From Merluccius polli (taxonomy: Eukaryota; Chordata; Actinopteri; Gadiformes; Merlucciidae): 64,000 bases of DNA. The number at the start of each line of letters is the position of its first letter. Position 1 is the first letter of the stretch. Location: positions 23,350 through 87,349 of the forward strand of contig JAOPHQ010005786.1 in NCBI GenBank assembly GCA_030340625.1, in the 5' to 3' direction. Below the pieces are notes generated by a model. The model had not been told where the DNA came from, ran no database searches, and saw only the letters and a list, made by a program, of their open reading frames with translations. A program made the position numbers and the translations under genes. Positions 27,709 to 39,123 of this stretch are shown in pieces.

Positions 27709-28567
27709 TTTTTGACGCTGAGAGCAAAAACCGTTTTTCCGTGTTTGGTTTAAAACGAAAAAAGGAAAAGAGGGCACTGTTTCTGTTTTTTCGTATTTTG
27801 GTTTTGACAGAAAAACGGATTATACTTTAGTACCCTGACCCCGCACTGGAACCATACGTTAATTAAAGACTTATTTGAAACTGGCAAGACGCATGCAGAG
27901 ATTTCCACCATGCTGCAGCAGATGGGCCTCCAGCGATGCTCTGAAATGAGTGTTGGAAGATTCTGTGTTCAACACGACCAAAGTGAAAAAGACATGTATC
28001 GGACAAAGAGATGGAGAGGGCTGTGATTGGATCAATATAAGTCAATATAAATATAAGACTTCCTGGTCACACAAATCGGAGAAATTAAATATCAAAATCA
28101 AGTTCGGCCCGTGGCCCAGTTTTTTCATTTCCTATTTTTGATCTGACCATAACATCGAAAGTACAAAAAACAAACCGTTATTTGTTTTTTGGTATCAGAT
28201 TCTTAAACGAATAAGGCAATAACAAATCGTTTTTTCATTTTCCGATTTTGGATTCTCAATTGAATATAAAAAGAACGAATGATACACGGATTCAGTTCCA
28301 TCTTTTCCTTTTTTCGTTTTAAACCAAAAACGGAAAAACGGTTTTTGCTCTCAGCATCAAAAAACGAAAAAACGAAAAAAACTAAACCAAATAACGACCC
28401 AAATTTGGTTTTTGCAAATTCCTTTTTGGTTCTCATTTATTAATATGACGGCGGACAGACCGGAAGCGGAAGTGACCTGTAGCAACTTCAAAATAAAAGT
28501 AGCGTGCTAACTTATTATCATGCATAATAAAGTTTAAAAAAAACGTATTATCATACACTATTATAGG

Positions 28568-28976
28568 CAGCGTTGTGCTAGTTACTGAAAAATAGTAACT
28601 AGTTACAGTTACTAGTTACTTTGTAAAAAAGTTTTAAAAAAGTAACTCAGTTAGTAACTCAGCGCGCAATAGTAACACACCACGGACCTATGACCGGCGG
28701 GCGGACCTGTGACCGGCGGGGGTGTCTCAAAAAGGAGGACAAATACGCGTCTGGCTTGATGCTGCGCCGGACGCCAGACAGGGCATTGAAAAACCGGACA
28801 GTCCGGCTTTATTGATCGGGAACTGTGTGCCGTTGTAAAACCTCACCAAAAGGAACGGAGTAATGCAGCGTTTGGTAACAGGAACGGAGTTACTGAATTT
28901 TAAAAAACAACGCGTTACCTTACACGTTACTGAAAAAAGTAACGGCGTTACTAATAACCGTTACTACCCAACACTG
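28568..28976. mobile_element. hAT MITE, complete (409 bp)
   Basis: Ends CAGCGTTGTGCTAGTTACTG and, as reverse complement, CAGTGTTGGGTAGTAACGGT. A perfect 8-bp duplication ATTATAGG flanks it (28560-28567 and 28977-28984). The inside holds TAGTAACT-type subterminal repeats and a CGGACCTATGACCGGCGG block. Non-coding. Confidence 0.85.
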
Positions 28977-29194
28977 ATTATAGGCTACCGTTCTCTTTCT
29001 ACACCCATGTATGGTTCACATTTATTTTAGTCACGTGAAACTATAACAGCTGGTTGTTTGGGAGAACGTGATACATAATTATTATTATTTTAGCCGAGTG
29101 TGTGAATGCACATTGTGGAAAACTTTTACCCGAATGACATTCCCTGCCTAAACAAAGAGCATCTATAAAGTCACCAGCAGAGGTCCCCATATAC

Positions 29195-30060
29195 ATACAT
29201 ATACATACATACGTACACAAGGCTGGAAATGAAGTGTTAATAACTTAATACCATAGAACTGTACATCTAAATACATACGTACACAAACATAAGTGAATAT
29301 ATGTACACATAAGTACACTAAGTACACAAAAGTATACACGCACACAAAAGCATGTAATGGCAGCGCAAGTACAATTAATTAGGGAATGGTTGGTTTTCTA
29401 GTTATTATTATTCATGATGATGATTATTATGGCCCGAGCACCGAATGGTGGAAGGACCTATTGTATTTCAAGGAATTCTTCCTCTTATTATTGTTTGTTC
29501 GTTTGTTCGTTTGTTTGGTCCGATTTCAAATGCATTTTTGAGGTGCTAGGGGGGCTCGTAAGCATCGGAACTGTTTTCAACAGTTTGAAATCAGTTTTCA
29601 AAGTTAACGCCCCCACTTTTAAATTTGACATAGATTAACAAAATTTGGTAGGCAGAAGTAACATCTCTAGATATACACAAAGCCTGTCCAACAGGAAGTC
29701 AGCTATTTTGAATTTACTGTGCAATTTTTGTGCAGTTTTTGCCATTTCCAGGCGTTGTACTTTAACAAACTCCTACAGAATTAACCACAGCGTCTTCAAA
29801 TTTGGTTGGTGACATCTAAAGACCTAAATATGCTAAAACAAATGAACCTGGCCTTGGTAATGGCCATGTCACTCCCCTCACCTTTTGTTTCCCTTGTTGT
29901 TACTGCCCATGATGTGTCCCTATATAAGAGGCATGTCCACCTATTGTCTCTCTGAAGATGTTTGCTTAATGTTGCCATGTGTCTTCCCATGATCATGACT
30001 TAAATCAAATAATTTGCTGTCAAGAAGTGTCCTAAAATAAATGATTCTTCTTCAAACTTT
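29195..30060. other. Intron with diffuse repeat sequence
   Basis: 29195-29345 is TACATACAT/GTACACA-rich and matches the right edge of the window (63915-64000), showing that gene C has the same intron. 29430-29800 begins GGCCCGAGCACCGAATGG and resembles a dispersed teleost repeat of unknown class. 29850-30055 has TATATAAGAGGC and AAATAAA words, which might be an LTR fragment. No exon is seen. Confidence 0.4.
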
Positions 30061-30113
30061 CCATCTAAATAGTGAGTGTGTGTTGTGATGAATCAAACTA
30101 AACAGACACTTAC

Positions 30114-30160
30114 ACTTCTTTAGAGCTGGTTTCAGCCTCCCCACTCCACCATGCTCCACA
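30114..30160 (-). CDS. Gene B pre-B30.2 exon
   Basis: 47 bp, same peptide as gene A (VEHGGVGRLKPALKK), GTAAGT donor. It should splice about 5.9 kb to the B30.2 exon at 24221. Confidence 0.8.
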
Positions 30161-30340
30161 CTGGGGGGGAAACACAGTGAGAGCAGCATGTTGTCTTTAA
30201 ACATGGAAACATTCACCTTCATCATCTGCTGGATCATCACTTTCTACACTACATGAGTTACAGTTACACTTCATCTAGCAGGCGGTTGAATCCTTGTAGG
30301 AGACACTGTGTCACTGAGTGGTGAGCTGTCCTCTCCATAC

Positions 30341-30517
30341 CTGAGAGTGTCCAGTCTCCAGCGTGGATCCTCCAGTCCAGCAGAGAGCAGCGTAACTCCT
30401 GAGTCTCCTGCAGGGTGATTGTAGCTCAGGTCCAGCTCTCTCAGATGGGAGGGGTTGGAGCTCAGAGCTGAGGCCAGAGAAGCACAGCCTTCCTGTGTGA
30501 CCAGGCAGCCAGACAAC
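30341..30517 (-). CDS. Gene B last LRR exon
   Basis: 177 bp, phase 2/2, LSGCLVTQEGC type, with AGDSGVTLLSAG intact, three codons longer than in gene A. The acceptor follows directly on a (TG)n tract. Confidence 0.85.

Positions 30518-30519
<2 letters not shown>

Positions 30520-30592
<73 letters not shown>
30520..30592. repeat. (CA)n microsatellite at splice acceptor
   Basis: 73 bp of CA. It is the gene B counterpart of 1736-1860, about 50 bp shorter, again ending at the TAG acceptor of the last LRR exon on the minus strand. Confidence 0.97.
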
Positions 30593-30595
<3 letters not shown>

Positions 30596-30716
30596 ATTCT
30601 TATGATGAATCTATATTTAGGCGTGTGATTTCTAACTTTAATGGATGTAAATCTGTTAAATGTCTTCTGATGAGGAGCCTTGTGGTGGGACTGTTTGCAC
30701 ATTGAGTCCAACTGAC

Positions 30717-30890
30717 CTGAGAGTCTCCAGTCTACAGTGTGGACTCCCCAGTCCAGCAGAGAGCAGCTTCACTCCTGAATCCTGCAGATCATTGGTACTC
30801 AGGTCCAGCTCTCTCAGACTAGAGGAGTTGCAGCTGAGAACTGAGGCCAGAGCTTCACAGCATCTCTCTGACAGATTACAGCCATTCAGC
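30717..30890 (-). CDS. Gene B LRR cassette 4
   Basis: 174 bp, phase 2/2, with one replacement giving SLRQLQ-side changes (GTTGCAGCTGAG instead of GTTGGAGCTGAG on the plus strand). Its downstream intron has no TTAA MITE: at 30652-30660 the sequence runs CTGTTAAATGTC uninterrupted. Confidence 0.85.
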
Positions 30891-31328
30891 CTTCACACAA
30901 AATAAACAGCAACATGTTAGGAACTGTGCTGAAATGCATTCGAATAAAAACCTTTACTTCTTTTAGTTTTTACATTATAAATGTTAATAAATTAGATCTT
31001 TAAATGTTTATAGTTAGATGTCACAAAGATAATAGTTCAAATCTGAAACAAACATATCATTAAACTGTCAGTTTTAGGAAGAGGCTGTAATTAAACTTTA
31101 CTAAACAACTCTAAACCCCACCTTACTGTCTGACTACATGATAATGAGTAGAATAACAATGTAATATAACATACACCTTATACTGTCATTAACAAACTAA
31201 GAATATAACATACACCTTATACTGACATTAACAAACTAACTATAAATATGTTGAGTTATTCCTATGAAGTGGACATATTTATTTTATTTATTTAGACCTG
31301 TGAACTTTTATGGATGTAAATCTGTTAA

Positions 31329-31491
31329 CCTCTTAACTACCAGCGTCCCGTATACAGGGGACGGTGGGGGGGCACTATTACTATATACTGTGTTTATGTT
31401 CATATTCATTAGTTGTAAGAGTTATAAGCTGATACATTTAGACGTCATTTAGGAGGACCTTCTCCAACAAGGGGGCGGTAGTGAAGAGGTG
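31329..31491. mobile_element. TTAA-flanked MITE in LRR intron (copy 4)
   Basis: 163 bp, left TTAA at 31325-31328; the right one has mutated to TTGG. It has the same CCTCTTAACTACC end. Confidence 0.7.
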
Positions 31492-31552
31492 TTGGATGTC
31501 TTCTGATGAGGAGCCTTGTGGTGGGACTGTTTGCACATTGAGTCCAACTGAC

Positions 31553-31726
31553 CTGAGAGTCTCCAGTGTACAGTGTGGACTTCCCAGTCCAGCAGAGAGC
31601 AGCTTCACTCCTGAATCCTGCAGATCATTGGTACTCAGGTCCAGCTCTCTCAGACTAGAGGAGTTGGAGCTGAGAACTGAGGTCAGAGCTTCACAGCATC
31701 TCTCTGACAGATGACAGCCATTCAGC
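31553..31726 (-). CDS. Gene B LRR cassette 3
   Basis: 174 bp, phase 2/2, opening LNGCHLSERCCEALTSVLSS. Open frame; it differs from the others by a few replacements. Confidence 0.85.
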
Positions 31727-32150
31727 CTTCACACAAAATAAACAATGTTAGGAACTGGGATGAAATGTATTGCAATTAGAAACCTTTACTTCTTTTTACA
31801 TTATGAATGTTAATAAATTAGATCTTTAAATGTTAATAGTTAGATGTCACAAACATCATCAATTATGAAACAAAACGTATCATTAAAATGTCAGTTTTAG
31901 TAAGAGGCTGTAATTAAACTTTCCTGAACAACTCTAAATCCCACCTTACTGTCTGACTACATGATAATGAGTAGAATAACAATGTAACATAACATACACC
32001 TTATACTGTCATTAACAAACTAAGAATATAACATACACTTTATGCTGTCATGCCAACACAAATATAAATATGTTGAGTTATTCCGATGAAGTGGACATAT
32101 TTATTTTATTTATTTAGACCTGTGAACTTTTATGGATGTAAATCTGTTAA

Positions 32151-32313
32151 CCTCTTAACTACCAGCGTCCCGTATACAGGGGACGGTGGGAGGGCACTAT
32201 TACTATATACTGTGTTTATGTTCATATTCATTAGTTGTAAGAGTTATAAGCTGATATATTTAGACGTCATTTAGGAGGACCTTCTCCAACAAGGGGGCGG
32301 TAGTTAAGAGGTG
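32151..32313. mobile_element. TTAA-flanked MITE in LRR intron (copy 5)
   Basis: 163 bp, TTAA at 32147-32150 and 32314-32317, same ends and interior as the other copies. Confidence 0.75.
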
Positions 32314-32374
32314 TTAAATGTCTTCTGATGAGGAGCCTTGTGGTGGGACTGTTTGCACATTGAGTCCAACTGAC

Positions 32375-32548
32375 CTGAGAGTCTCCAGTCTACAGTGTGG
32401 ACTCCCCAGTCCAGCAGAGAGCAGCTTCACTCCTGAATCCTGCAGATCATTGGTACTCAGGTCCAGCTCTCTCAGACTAGAGGAGTTGGAGCTGAGAACT
32501 GAGGCCAGAGCTTCACAGCATCTCTCTGACAGGTGACAGCCATTCAGC
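32375..32548 (-). CDS. Gene B LRR cassette 2
   Basis: 174 bp, phase 2/2, opening LNGCHLSERCCEALASVLSS, intact. Confidence 0.85.
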
Positions 32549-32814
32549 CTTCACACAAAATAAACAGCAACATATTAGGAACTGTGTTTAAATGTATTAA
32601 AATTAAAAACCTTTACTAATTTTTACATTATGAATGTCAATAAATTAGATCTTTAAATGTTAATAGTTAGATGTCACAAAGATCCGAATTCAAATCTGAA
32701 ACAAAACATATAATTAAAATGTCACCTTTTTTTGAAGATTCTGTAATTCAATTTTACTAAACAACTCTAAACCCCACCTTACTGTCTGACTACATGATAA
32801 TGAGTAGAATAACA

Positions 32815-33005
32815 ATGTAATATAACATACACCTTATACTGTCATTAACAAACTAAGAATATAACATGCAACTTATACTGTCATTAACAAACTAAGAATA
32901 TAACATAAAACTTATACTGTCATTAACAAACTAAGAATATAACATACACCTTATACTGTCATTAACAAACTAAGAATATAACATACACTTTATACTGTCA
33001 TGGCA
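32815..33005. repeat. 39-bp intronic minisatellite
   Basis: About five copies of the ACACCTTATACTGTCATTAA unit between two LRR cassettes of gene B. Shorter stretches lie at 31165-31240 and 31990-32050. Confidence 0.85.
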
Positions 33006-33100
33006 ACACAAATATAAATAAGTTGAGTTATTCCTATGAAGTGGACATATTTATTTTATTTATTTAGACCTGTGAACTTTTATGGATGTAAATCTGTTAA

Positions 33101-33264
33101 CCTCTTAACTCCCAGCGTCCCGTATACAGGGGACGGTGGGGGGGGCACTATTACTATATACTGTGTTTATGTTCATATTCATTAGTTGTAAGAGTTATAA
33201 GCTGATATATTTAGACGTCATTTAGGAGGACCTTCTCCAACAAGGGGGCGGTAGTTAAGAGGTG
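33101..33264. mobile_element. TTAA-flanked MITE in LRR intron (copy 6)
   Basis: 164 bp, TTAA at 33097-33100 and 33265-33268; it has one extra G in the G tract. Confidence 0.75.
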
Positions 33265-33325
33265 TTAAATGTCTTCTGATGAGAAGCCTTGTGGTGGGAC
33301 TGTTTGCACATTGAGTCCAACTGAC

Positions 33326-33499
33326 CTGAGAGTCTCCAGTCTACAGTGTGGACTCCCCAGTCCAGCAGAGAGCAGCTTCACTCCTGAATCCTGCAGATCA
33401 TTGGTACTCAGGTCCAGCTCTCTCAGACTAGAGGAGTTGGAGCTGAGAACTGAGGCCAGAGCTTCACAGCATCCCTCTGACAGCTTACAGACATTCAAC
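33326..33499 (-). CDS. Gene B LRR cassette 1
   Basis: 174 bp, phase 2/2, opening LNVCKLSEGCCEALASVLSS and ending SPHCRLETL. It follows the NACHT exon directly. Confidence 0.85.
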
Positions 33500-33722
33500 C
33501 TTCACACAAAATAAATAATGTTAGGAACTGGGATGAAATGTTTCATTCATGTTAGAGAATCAGATATTTAAACCATAACTATGTGGTGTAAAATGTTGAA
33601 TATTGAATTAGTTTCGTTGTTTTTGTCGTCTGTGAATATTTGTATATTATTATAACTTTTATATTCTAGTATTATGTATATTGTGTTGTGTGTATTATAA
33701 TACATGTTATTAGTGAACCTAC

Positions 33723-35386
33723 AGAGATGTTTTGGAGGCTTTGACCACTGGCAGCAGCCTCAGAAGAGCCTCCTCTGAAGCAGAGTATTTCTTCAGGTCA
33801 AACACGTCCAGCTCCTCTTCTGATGTCAGTAAGATGAAGACCAGAGCTGAACACTGAGCAGAGGAGAGAGATGCTGTGGAGAGACGTCCTGATGTCAGGT
33901 ACTGTTGGATCTGCTCCACTAGAGAACGGTCCTTCAGCTCATTCAGACAGTGGAACAGATTGATGCTTCTCTCTGGAGAGAGATCTCCACTTATCTTCTT
34001 CTTGATGTAAGACACTGTTTCCTGATTGGTCAATGAGCTACTTCCTGTCTGTCCCAGCAGACCTCGTAGAAGAATCTGATTGGTCTCCAGAGAGAGGCCC
34101 AGGAGGAAGCGGAGGAACAAGTCCAGGTGTCCGTTCTCACTCTGTAAGGCCTTTTTCACAGCACTCTGGTAGAGGAGGGAGACGTTGGGTTTCTTTCTAT
34201 CAAGAACAGACCACATGGATCGTGGTCTTTGTTGTAAGAGCAGATTGACACCAGTGTTTCTGAAGGACAGAAAGACATAAAGGGCAGCCAGAAACTCCTG
34301 GATGCTCAGATGGACAAAGCAGAAGACCTTGTCCTGGTACAGCCCACACTCCTCTTTAAAGATCTGGGTGAACACTCCTGAGTACACTGAGGCGGCTCTG
34401 ATATCGATGCCACACTCTGCCAGGTCTGCCTCATAGAAGATCAGGTTGCCTTTCTCCAGCTGGTTAAAAGCCAGTTTTCCCAGAGAAACAATGATCTCCC
34501 TGCTCTCTGAACTCCAGTGTGGATCTGTTTCAGCTCTCCCATGATACTTCCTGTCCCCCTGTATGGACTGAACCTTCAGGAAGTGGATGTACATCTGAGT
34601 CACAGTGTTGGGCATCTCTTCTCCTCTCTGGGATGTTGTGAAGAGGTCCTCCATAACTGTAGCAGAGATCCAACAGAAGACTGGGATGTGACACATGATG
34701 TGGAGGCTTCGTGATTTCTTGACATGGAAGATGATTTTCCTGGCCAGCGTCTCATCACTGAATTTCTTCATGAAGTACTCCTCTTTCTGTGGGTCGGCGA
34801 AGCCTCTCACCTCTGTCACCATGCCAACACACTCATCAGGGATCTGATTGGCTGCCGCAGGGCGTGTGGTTATCCAGATGTGAGCGGAGGGAAGCAGGTA
34901 ACCCCTGATGAGGTTTGTCAGCAGCACGTCCACCGAGGTCGGCGCTGTGACATCAGTCCAGATGCGGTTCTTCTGGAAGTCCAGAGGAAGTCGACACTCA
35001 TCCAGACCATCCAAGATGAAGACAACTTGGAAACGCTCATATCTGCAGATTCCTGCTTGCTTGGTCTCAATAAAGAAGTAATGAAGAAGTTCAACCAAGC
35101 TGAACTCTTTCCCTTTCAGTGAATTCAGCTCTCTGAAAGTGAAGGGAAATGTGAAGTGTATGTCGTGGTTGGTTTTGCCTTCAGCCCAGTCCAGAGTGAA
35201 CTTGTGTGTTAAGACGGTTTTACCAATGCCGGCCACTCCAGTTGTCATTATTGTTCTGATTGGTTGATCTTGTCCAGGTAAGGGTTTAAAGATGTCTTCA
35301 CATTTGATTGGTGTTTCCTCCTTGGCTGGTTTCCTAGAAGCTGTTTCAATCAGTCTGACCTCATGTTCCTTGTTAACGTCTCCACT
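33723..35386 (-). CDS. Gene B main exon, NACHT part
   Basis: 1664 bp continuing the FISNA-NACHT exon after the transposon. From SGDVNKEHEVRLIE it is collinear with gene A for 554 residues without indels, about 93% identical by eye. Walker A GVAGIGKT and Walker B VVFILDGLDEC are intact, as is HIMCHIPVFCWI. It ends in the same GTAGGT donor. The frame is open, so selection against stops may have lasted until recently. Confidence 0.88.
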
Positions 35387-36831
35387 CAGTGCGTTTACAT
35401 GACACTCAAGAAAGTCGACTTTTTGGCTTAACCCAACAATGATTGGATTACTAAGATGCATGTATACACCTTAATCAGGTTAAAATCGGTTCGAGTCGAC
35501 CCTCTCATTATCAGGTTAAGACCCCTAGATTATGCGATCCATAGCCGACTAAGCCGTGCATGTAACCAGTCGGATTGGATTATCCGTTGAATTGCGTTCT
35601 GCGCATGCTCGAGATCTTTTCCCGGGGCCGTGAACCGGAAGTAGAAGGAGACGATAGTCTTGTTGTTGTTGTTGTTGTTGTTGTCGCCGTCGGATAAGGG
35701 ATAACGAGAAACGGCGATTTATTTAAAAAGGTGGCGCTATAAGAATTGTGTCCCGGCCGCGGGAGCGCGCATGGCATTCATTAAAGGTGGAAGCACGCGG
35801 ACACTACGCTTCCATTTCACCTAAGGCTGAATTAAAAGTACATGTTTTTCTAAATGTGGGTCATCAACGAGGTTGTAAAGTAGTGACTTCGGGCACATCT
35901 GTCAAAATAAATGTTTTTTTCTCCCGACGTGTTTACGACCTTTATTCATTCATTCAGGGCTGTTCTGGTGGGAGAAATATGTTTTCAGTAGACAGCTGTC
36001 AACTAACTTTGGGTCGGCGATTTATTTAAAAAGCTGGCGCAGAAGATGGAGGAAGCCGGTGCCGTGCCTATAGGAGTGTATCTTCATCAACGTGCATTCA
36101 GTACACACTACGCTTCGATTTAACCCAAGGCTGAATTTAAAGTCCATGTTTTTCTAAATGTTGCTCATCAACGAGGTTGTAAAATAACTACGATCTTTAT
36201 TCATTCATTGCGCCGCGGCCGAACTGACGGCGGCATTCTCTGATATATGAATCTTACAGACTGCGTCGGGTTCTCCGACTCTCTGGTCCACAACAAGTAA
36301 AGACTCCTAGTCGGGTTTATCTCGCCCATGGGGAAAAGGAATTGGGGGAAATTAACTTTGGCTTTGACTCTCTGAAGTCCAGACTGAAACGCGACATGGA
36401 GGAGAAAGCGATGTTTCAGCAGACAGCTGTCAGTTCACTTCGGGTCCATATCGTTTCTCCGCCGCTCCGCTGTTCCTCTCGGTCGTATGCGGACCGCTCC
36501 GCGGACGACCGAGTCGGCATACGACCGAGAGGAACAGTGGAGCGGCGGAGAAATGATTATCACCCGAAGTGAACTGACAGCTGTCTGCTGAAACATCGCT
36601 TTCTCGAATGAGTTTGTTGTTGCTGGTGACGTAAAGGGGTCAACCGGTGGCTCTACTACCACTAGTTGAAATGGGCACAGCGCCACCTATCGTACCGGGG
36701 TATGACATGCTCCGGCCAATGAATCGGATTACTCGCCGCCATGTATACACGGACAATTGCAGTTGACCAGTTGCGGAGCATAGACGAGCAATGGCTTTAA
36801 TCGGGTTTCTTCTGTGCATGTAAACGTACTG
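35387..36831. mobile_element. Transposon inserted in the FISNA codons of gene B
   Basis: 1445 bp. Ends CAGTGCGTTTACATG and, as reverse complement, CAGTACGTTTACATG, with a 3-bp duplication ACT (35384-35386 and 36832-36834). The uninterrupted site is seen in gene A (TCTCCACTGTCTCTCC). The interior has no transposase frame but contains a direct repeat of about 170 bp (about 35712-35880 and 36016-36185), a (GTT)n tract at 35659-35684 and a long hairpin. The 3-bp duplication would suit PIF-type elements, but the TIR is not of their usual GGG form, so the class is open. Confidence 0.85.
36402..36606. repeat. Long hairpin in the gene B transposon
   Basis: Arms of about 90 bp: GAAAGCGATGTTTCAGCAGA ... 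CTCTCGGTCGTATGC and the inverse GCATACGACCGAGAGG ... TGAAACATCGCTTTC, with a roughly 30-bp middle that is itself GC-rich and partly palindromic. Confidence 0.9.
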
Positions 36832-36834
36832 ACT

Positions 36835-36977
36835 GACTCTCTCTGTGATGAAGAGCTCTGTGTAGAAGTCATTCAGATCTGTTGCTTGTCCTGCTTTAGC
36901 GATTCCCTCAAACACACACCTGAACTTCTCCATCAGATGAGACCTGAGTTTATGTTGGCACTCGACAGCAGCAGTTC
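36835..36977 (-). CDS. Gene B main exon, FISNA start
   Basis: First 143 bp of the FISNA-NACHT exon, in phase 1 after an ATTTAG acceptor. It encodes GTAAVECQHKLRSHLMEKF, VFEGIAKAGQATDLNDFYTE and ends at LFITERVS. Translation then runs into the transposon and stops after a few dozen codons unless the insert is spliced out. Confidence 0.85.
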
Positions 36978-37279
36978 CTAAATGAGAAAACAAGATAATG
37001 GATGGTGCCATCAAACGTCAATATTTCCTGTTAAATTATATTTATTGGTTCATTATTCGATTACTTGAACATATTTCAGGATTATTTTGATATTTCCACA
37101 GCAATATGATTGGTGTAATGACAGTAGTAGTGTTATAAATGTCTTATAACCTGCTAAGTAGTGCTATCATTGTTGTGTATCAGAGGAAAGATACTTGCTA
37201 TGCTGATATAACAAGATAGTGTTGCATCTCTTCCACTTCAGTTATTCTGCTGTTGATCTGCAGTATATTGTTTAACATG

Positions 37280-37567
37280 ATTTAACCTGATAGACCCACA
37301 ATAACCCTACATATCTGGATCAAACCATTTAACCTGATAGCCACACAATAACTGAACATATCTGGATCAAACCATTTAACCTGATACCCCCACAATAACC
37401 CTACATATCTGGATCAAACCATTTAACCTGATAGACCCACAATAACCCTACATATCTGGATCAAACCATTTAACCTGATACCCCCACAATAACTGAACAT
37501 ATCTGGATCAAACCATTTAACCTGATAGACGCACAATAACCCTACATATCTGGATCAAACCATTTAA
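37280..37567. repeat. 47-bp intronic minisatellite
   Basis: About six copies of the CATATCTGGATCAAACCATT unit; it resumes at 38397-38450 on the far side of the TTAA-flanked element. Confidence 0.9.
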
Positions 37568-38396
37568 AGGGACACTAAGTATTTTTCCCCCCCCATCTAG
37601 TGGTCAAATTGTATTTTGCATTCAAACGAATTTATGCTCTCTAGCGCCTCGCGTTTTCGAACTACGGCAAGCGGTATTAGTCAAGATTCAAGAAGCTATG
37701 ACAACATGATAACAACATGTCTTCAAACACCACTTCATCAAGTTTTGTTTCGGATGACGTTCAGTGCTCGAAGTGGAAAAAAATAAGTGCCGGTACGGTA
37801 CTCCCTTATTCACATATAAGCGACGGGGGGTCCGGGGTATTAACCCACCCCGGACCTACGACCGACGGGGGGGGCGCGATCGTAACCCACCGCGGACCTA
37901 CGACCGCAGCCTGTGACAAGTGCCGGTACGCAAGAAAAAGTGCCGGTACGTTAAAGGGTAAAATGTAGAGGAACGTTATTTCAAACAAACTTCAAACTGC
38001 ATTGAATCATTAGTGTGAGCATGTATGAGTAATTACTCCTCGAGCAAGATAGTGAATTATGTTCTCATGTTTATATCGTTTTTTAAGTGACAAACGCGTC
38101 TCGCTAAGCTCCTTCTCTGTTCCACAGTCACGCTGGCTCTGAGTGAACACGCGTTTAGCCTTACCTGTACCACGGAGTGCTTTTTGTCCCTCTCGGGAGT
38201 CCATAGACCGGAAGGACATGGCAGCCTCCATAGAGCTTGCCCGTCCTATGTAAATTCTGATAAGTGATTCTTCACTCAGGAGGATAAGTGAGATTGTTGA
38301 CAGAGATAATTGTACACCAATGGGGACTTATTTATGAATGAAGACGTTGATTTGAGGTAGCCTAATAAATTACTAAAAAAACTACTTAGTGTCCCT
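37568..38396. mobile_element. TTAA-flanked transposon (829 bp)
   Basis: Ends AGGGACACTAAGTATTTTTC and, as reverse complement, AGGGACACTAAGTAGTTTTT; TTAA at 37564-37567 and 38397-38400. TTAA duplication suggests piggyBac or Kolobok; no transposase remains. It includes the GCGCGATCGTAACCCACCGC / GGACCTACGACC block also seen in other elements of the window. Confidence 0.8.
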
Positions 38397-38620
38397 TTAA
38401 CCTGATAGACGTACAATAACCCTACATATGTGGATCAAACCATTTAATCCACATGGACAAGTTAGAAATGTAGAAATCTCCTATGATCTAATTTAGTTCA
38501 GTTCACACTTTTCAGAAATGTGGACAGTTTGCTTCTTCTGGAGTCTCTTGCTTTCAAAATGAAAATCTCCTTTGTTTTCAAAATAAGAGCCTTCTCTTTT
38601 GAAACTAACAGTCTCTTCTG

Positions 38621-38943
38621 TACGACGGAGTATTAGGGCCACACATGAAAAAAATTATTTTTGGCATGACGAGATTAAAGTCGACATGTCGACATTAAAC
38701 TCGAAATGTCGAGAATAAAGTTGAAATGTCATGTCGACTTTAATCTCGTCATGTCGACTTTAAAGCCGGTATATATATATGTATATATACCGGTATATAT
38801 ATATATTAGTGATATTATCGCAAACCGAAATCCTCCGGTAGCACCCCCCCCCCCCCCCCCCTTTAAAGTCGACATGTCGACATTAATCTCGCCACGGCAA
38901 AAATAATTTTTTTCTTCATGTGTGTCCCTAATACTCAGTCATA
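38621..38943. mobile_element. MITE with GAGTATTAGGG ends (323 bp)
   Basis: Left end TACGACGGAGTATTAGGGCC, right end (reverse complement) TATGACTGAGTATTAGGGAC. CTTCTG flanks both sides (38615-38620, 38944-38949); gene A has the unoccupied site near 14730. The interior is stacked ATGTCGAC palindromes, a TATATA palindrome and a C tract. The superfamily is uncertain. Confidence 0.65.
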
Positions 38944-39123
38944 CTTCTGCTATTCAAAAAAATCGTCTTTCTTCTGTTTTCAAAAGTAAGTATCAATAAG
39001 AGTCTCTTACTGATCTGTTTCAAAATAAGAGTAACTTACTGCTCTGTTTTCAAAATTAGAGTATCTTCCCTGTTTTCAAGATAAGAGCCTTTCTTCTGTG
39101 TTTTCAAAATAAGAGTCTCTTAC

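Larger units (their letters stand above)
24495..29190. repeat. Composite array of inverted transposon units in a gene B intron
   Basis: A unit with GGTACTAAAGTATAATCCGT ... AAAACGGAAACAGTG ... GACGGCGGACAGACCGGAAG recurs in alternating orientation: plus at about 25000-25285, minus at 25690-25985, plus at 26205-26490, minus (partial) at 27710-27840, plus at 28295-28510. A second module, CTACCGTTCTCTTTCTACAC ... TGCACATTGTGGAAAAC, is plus at 26565-26770, minus at 27215-27420 and plus at 28985-29190. A third (TGATACACGGATT side) faces itself at about 24800-25000 and 28130-28300. Frames such as FFCQNQNTKKRK are translations of these A/T-rich repeats. I cannot name the family. Confidence 0.8.

Noticed and set aside
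24840..28436. Repeated Lys/Asn/Phe-rich frames (e.g. FFCQNQNTKKRK) as a gene family
   Set aside because: Translations of A/T-rich inverted repeat units, present in both orientations with frame breaks.
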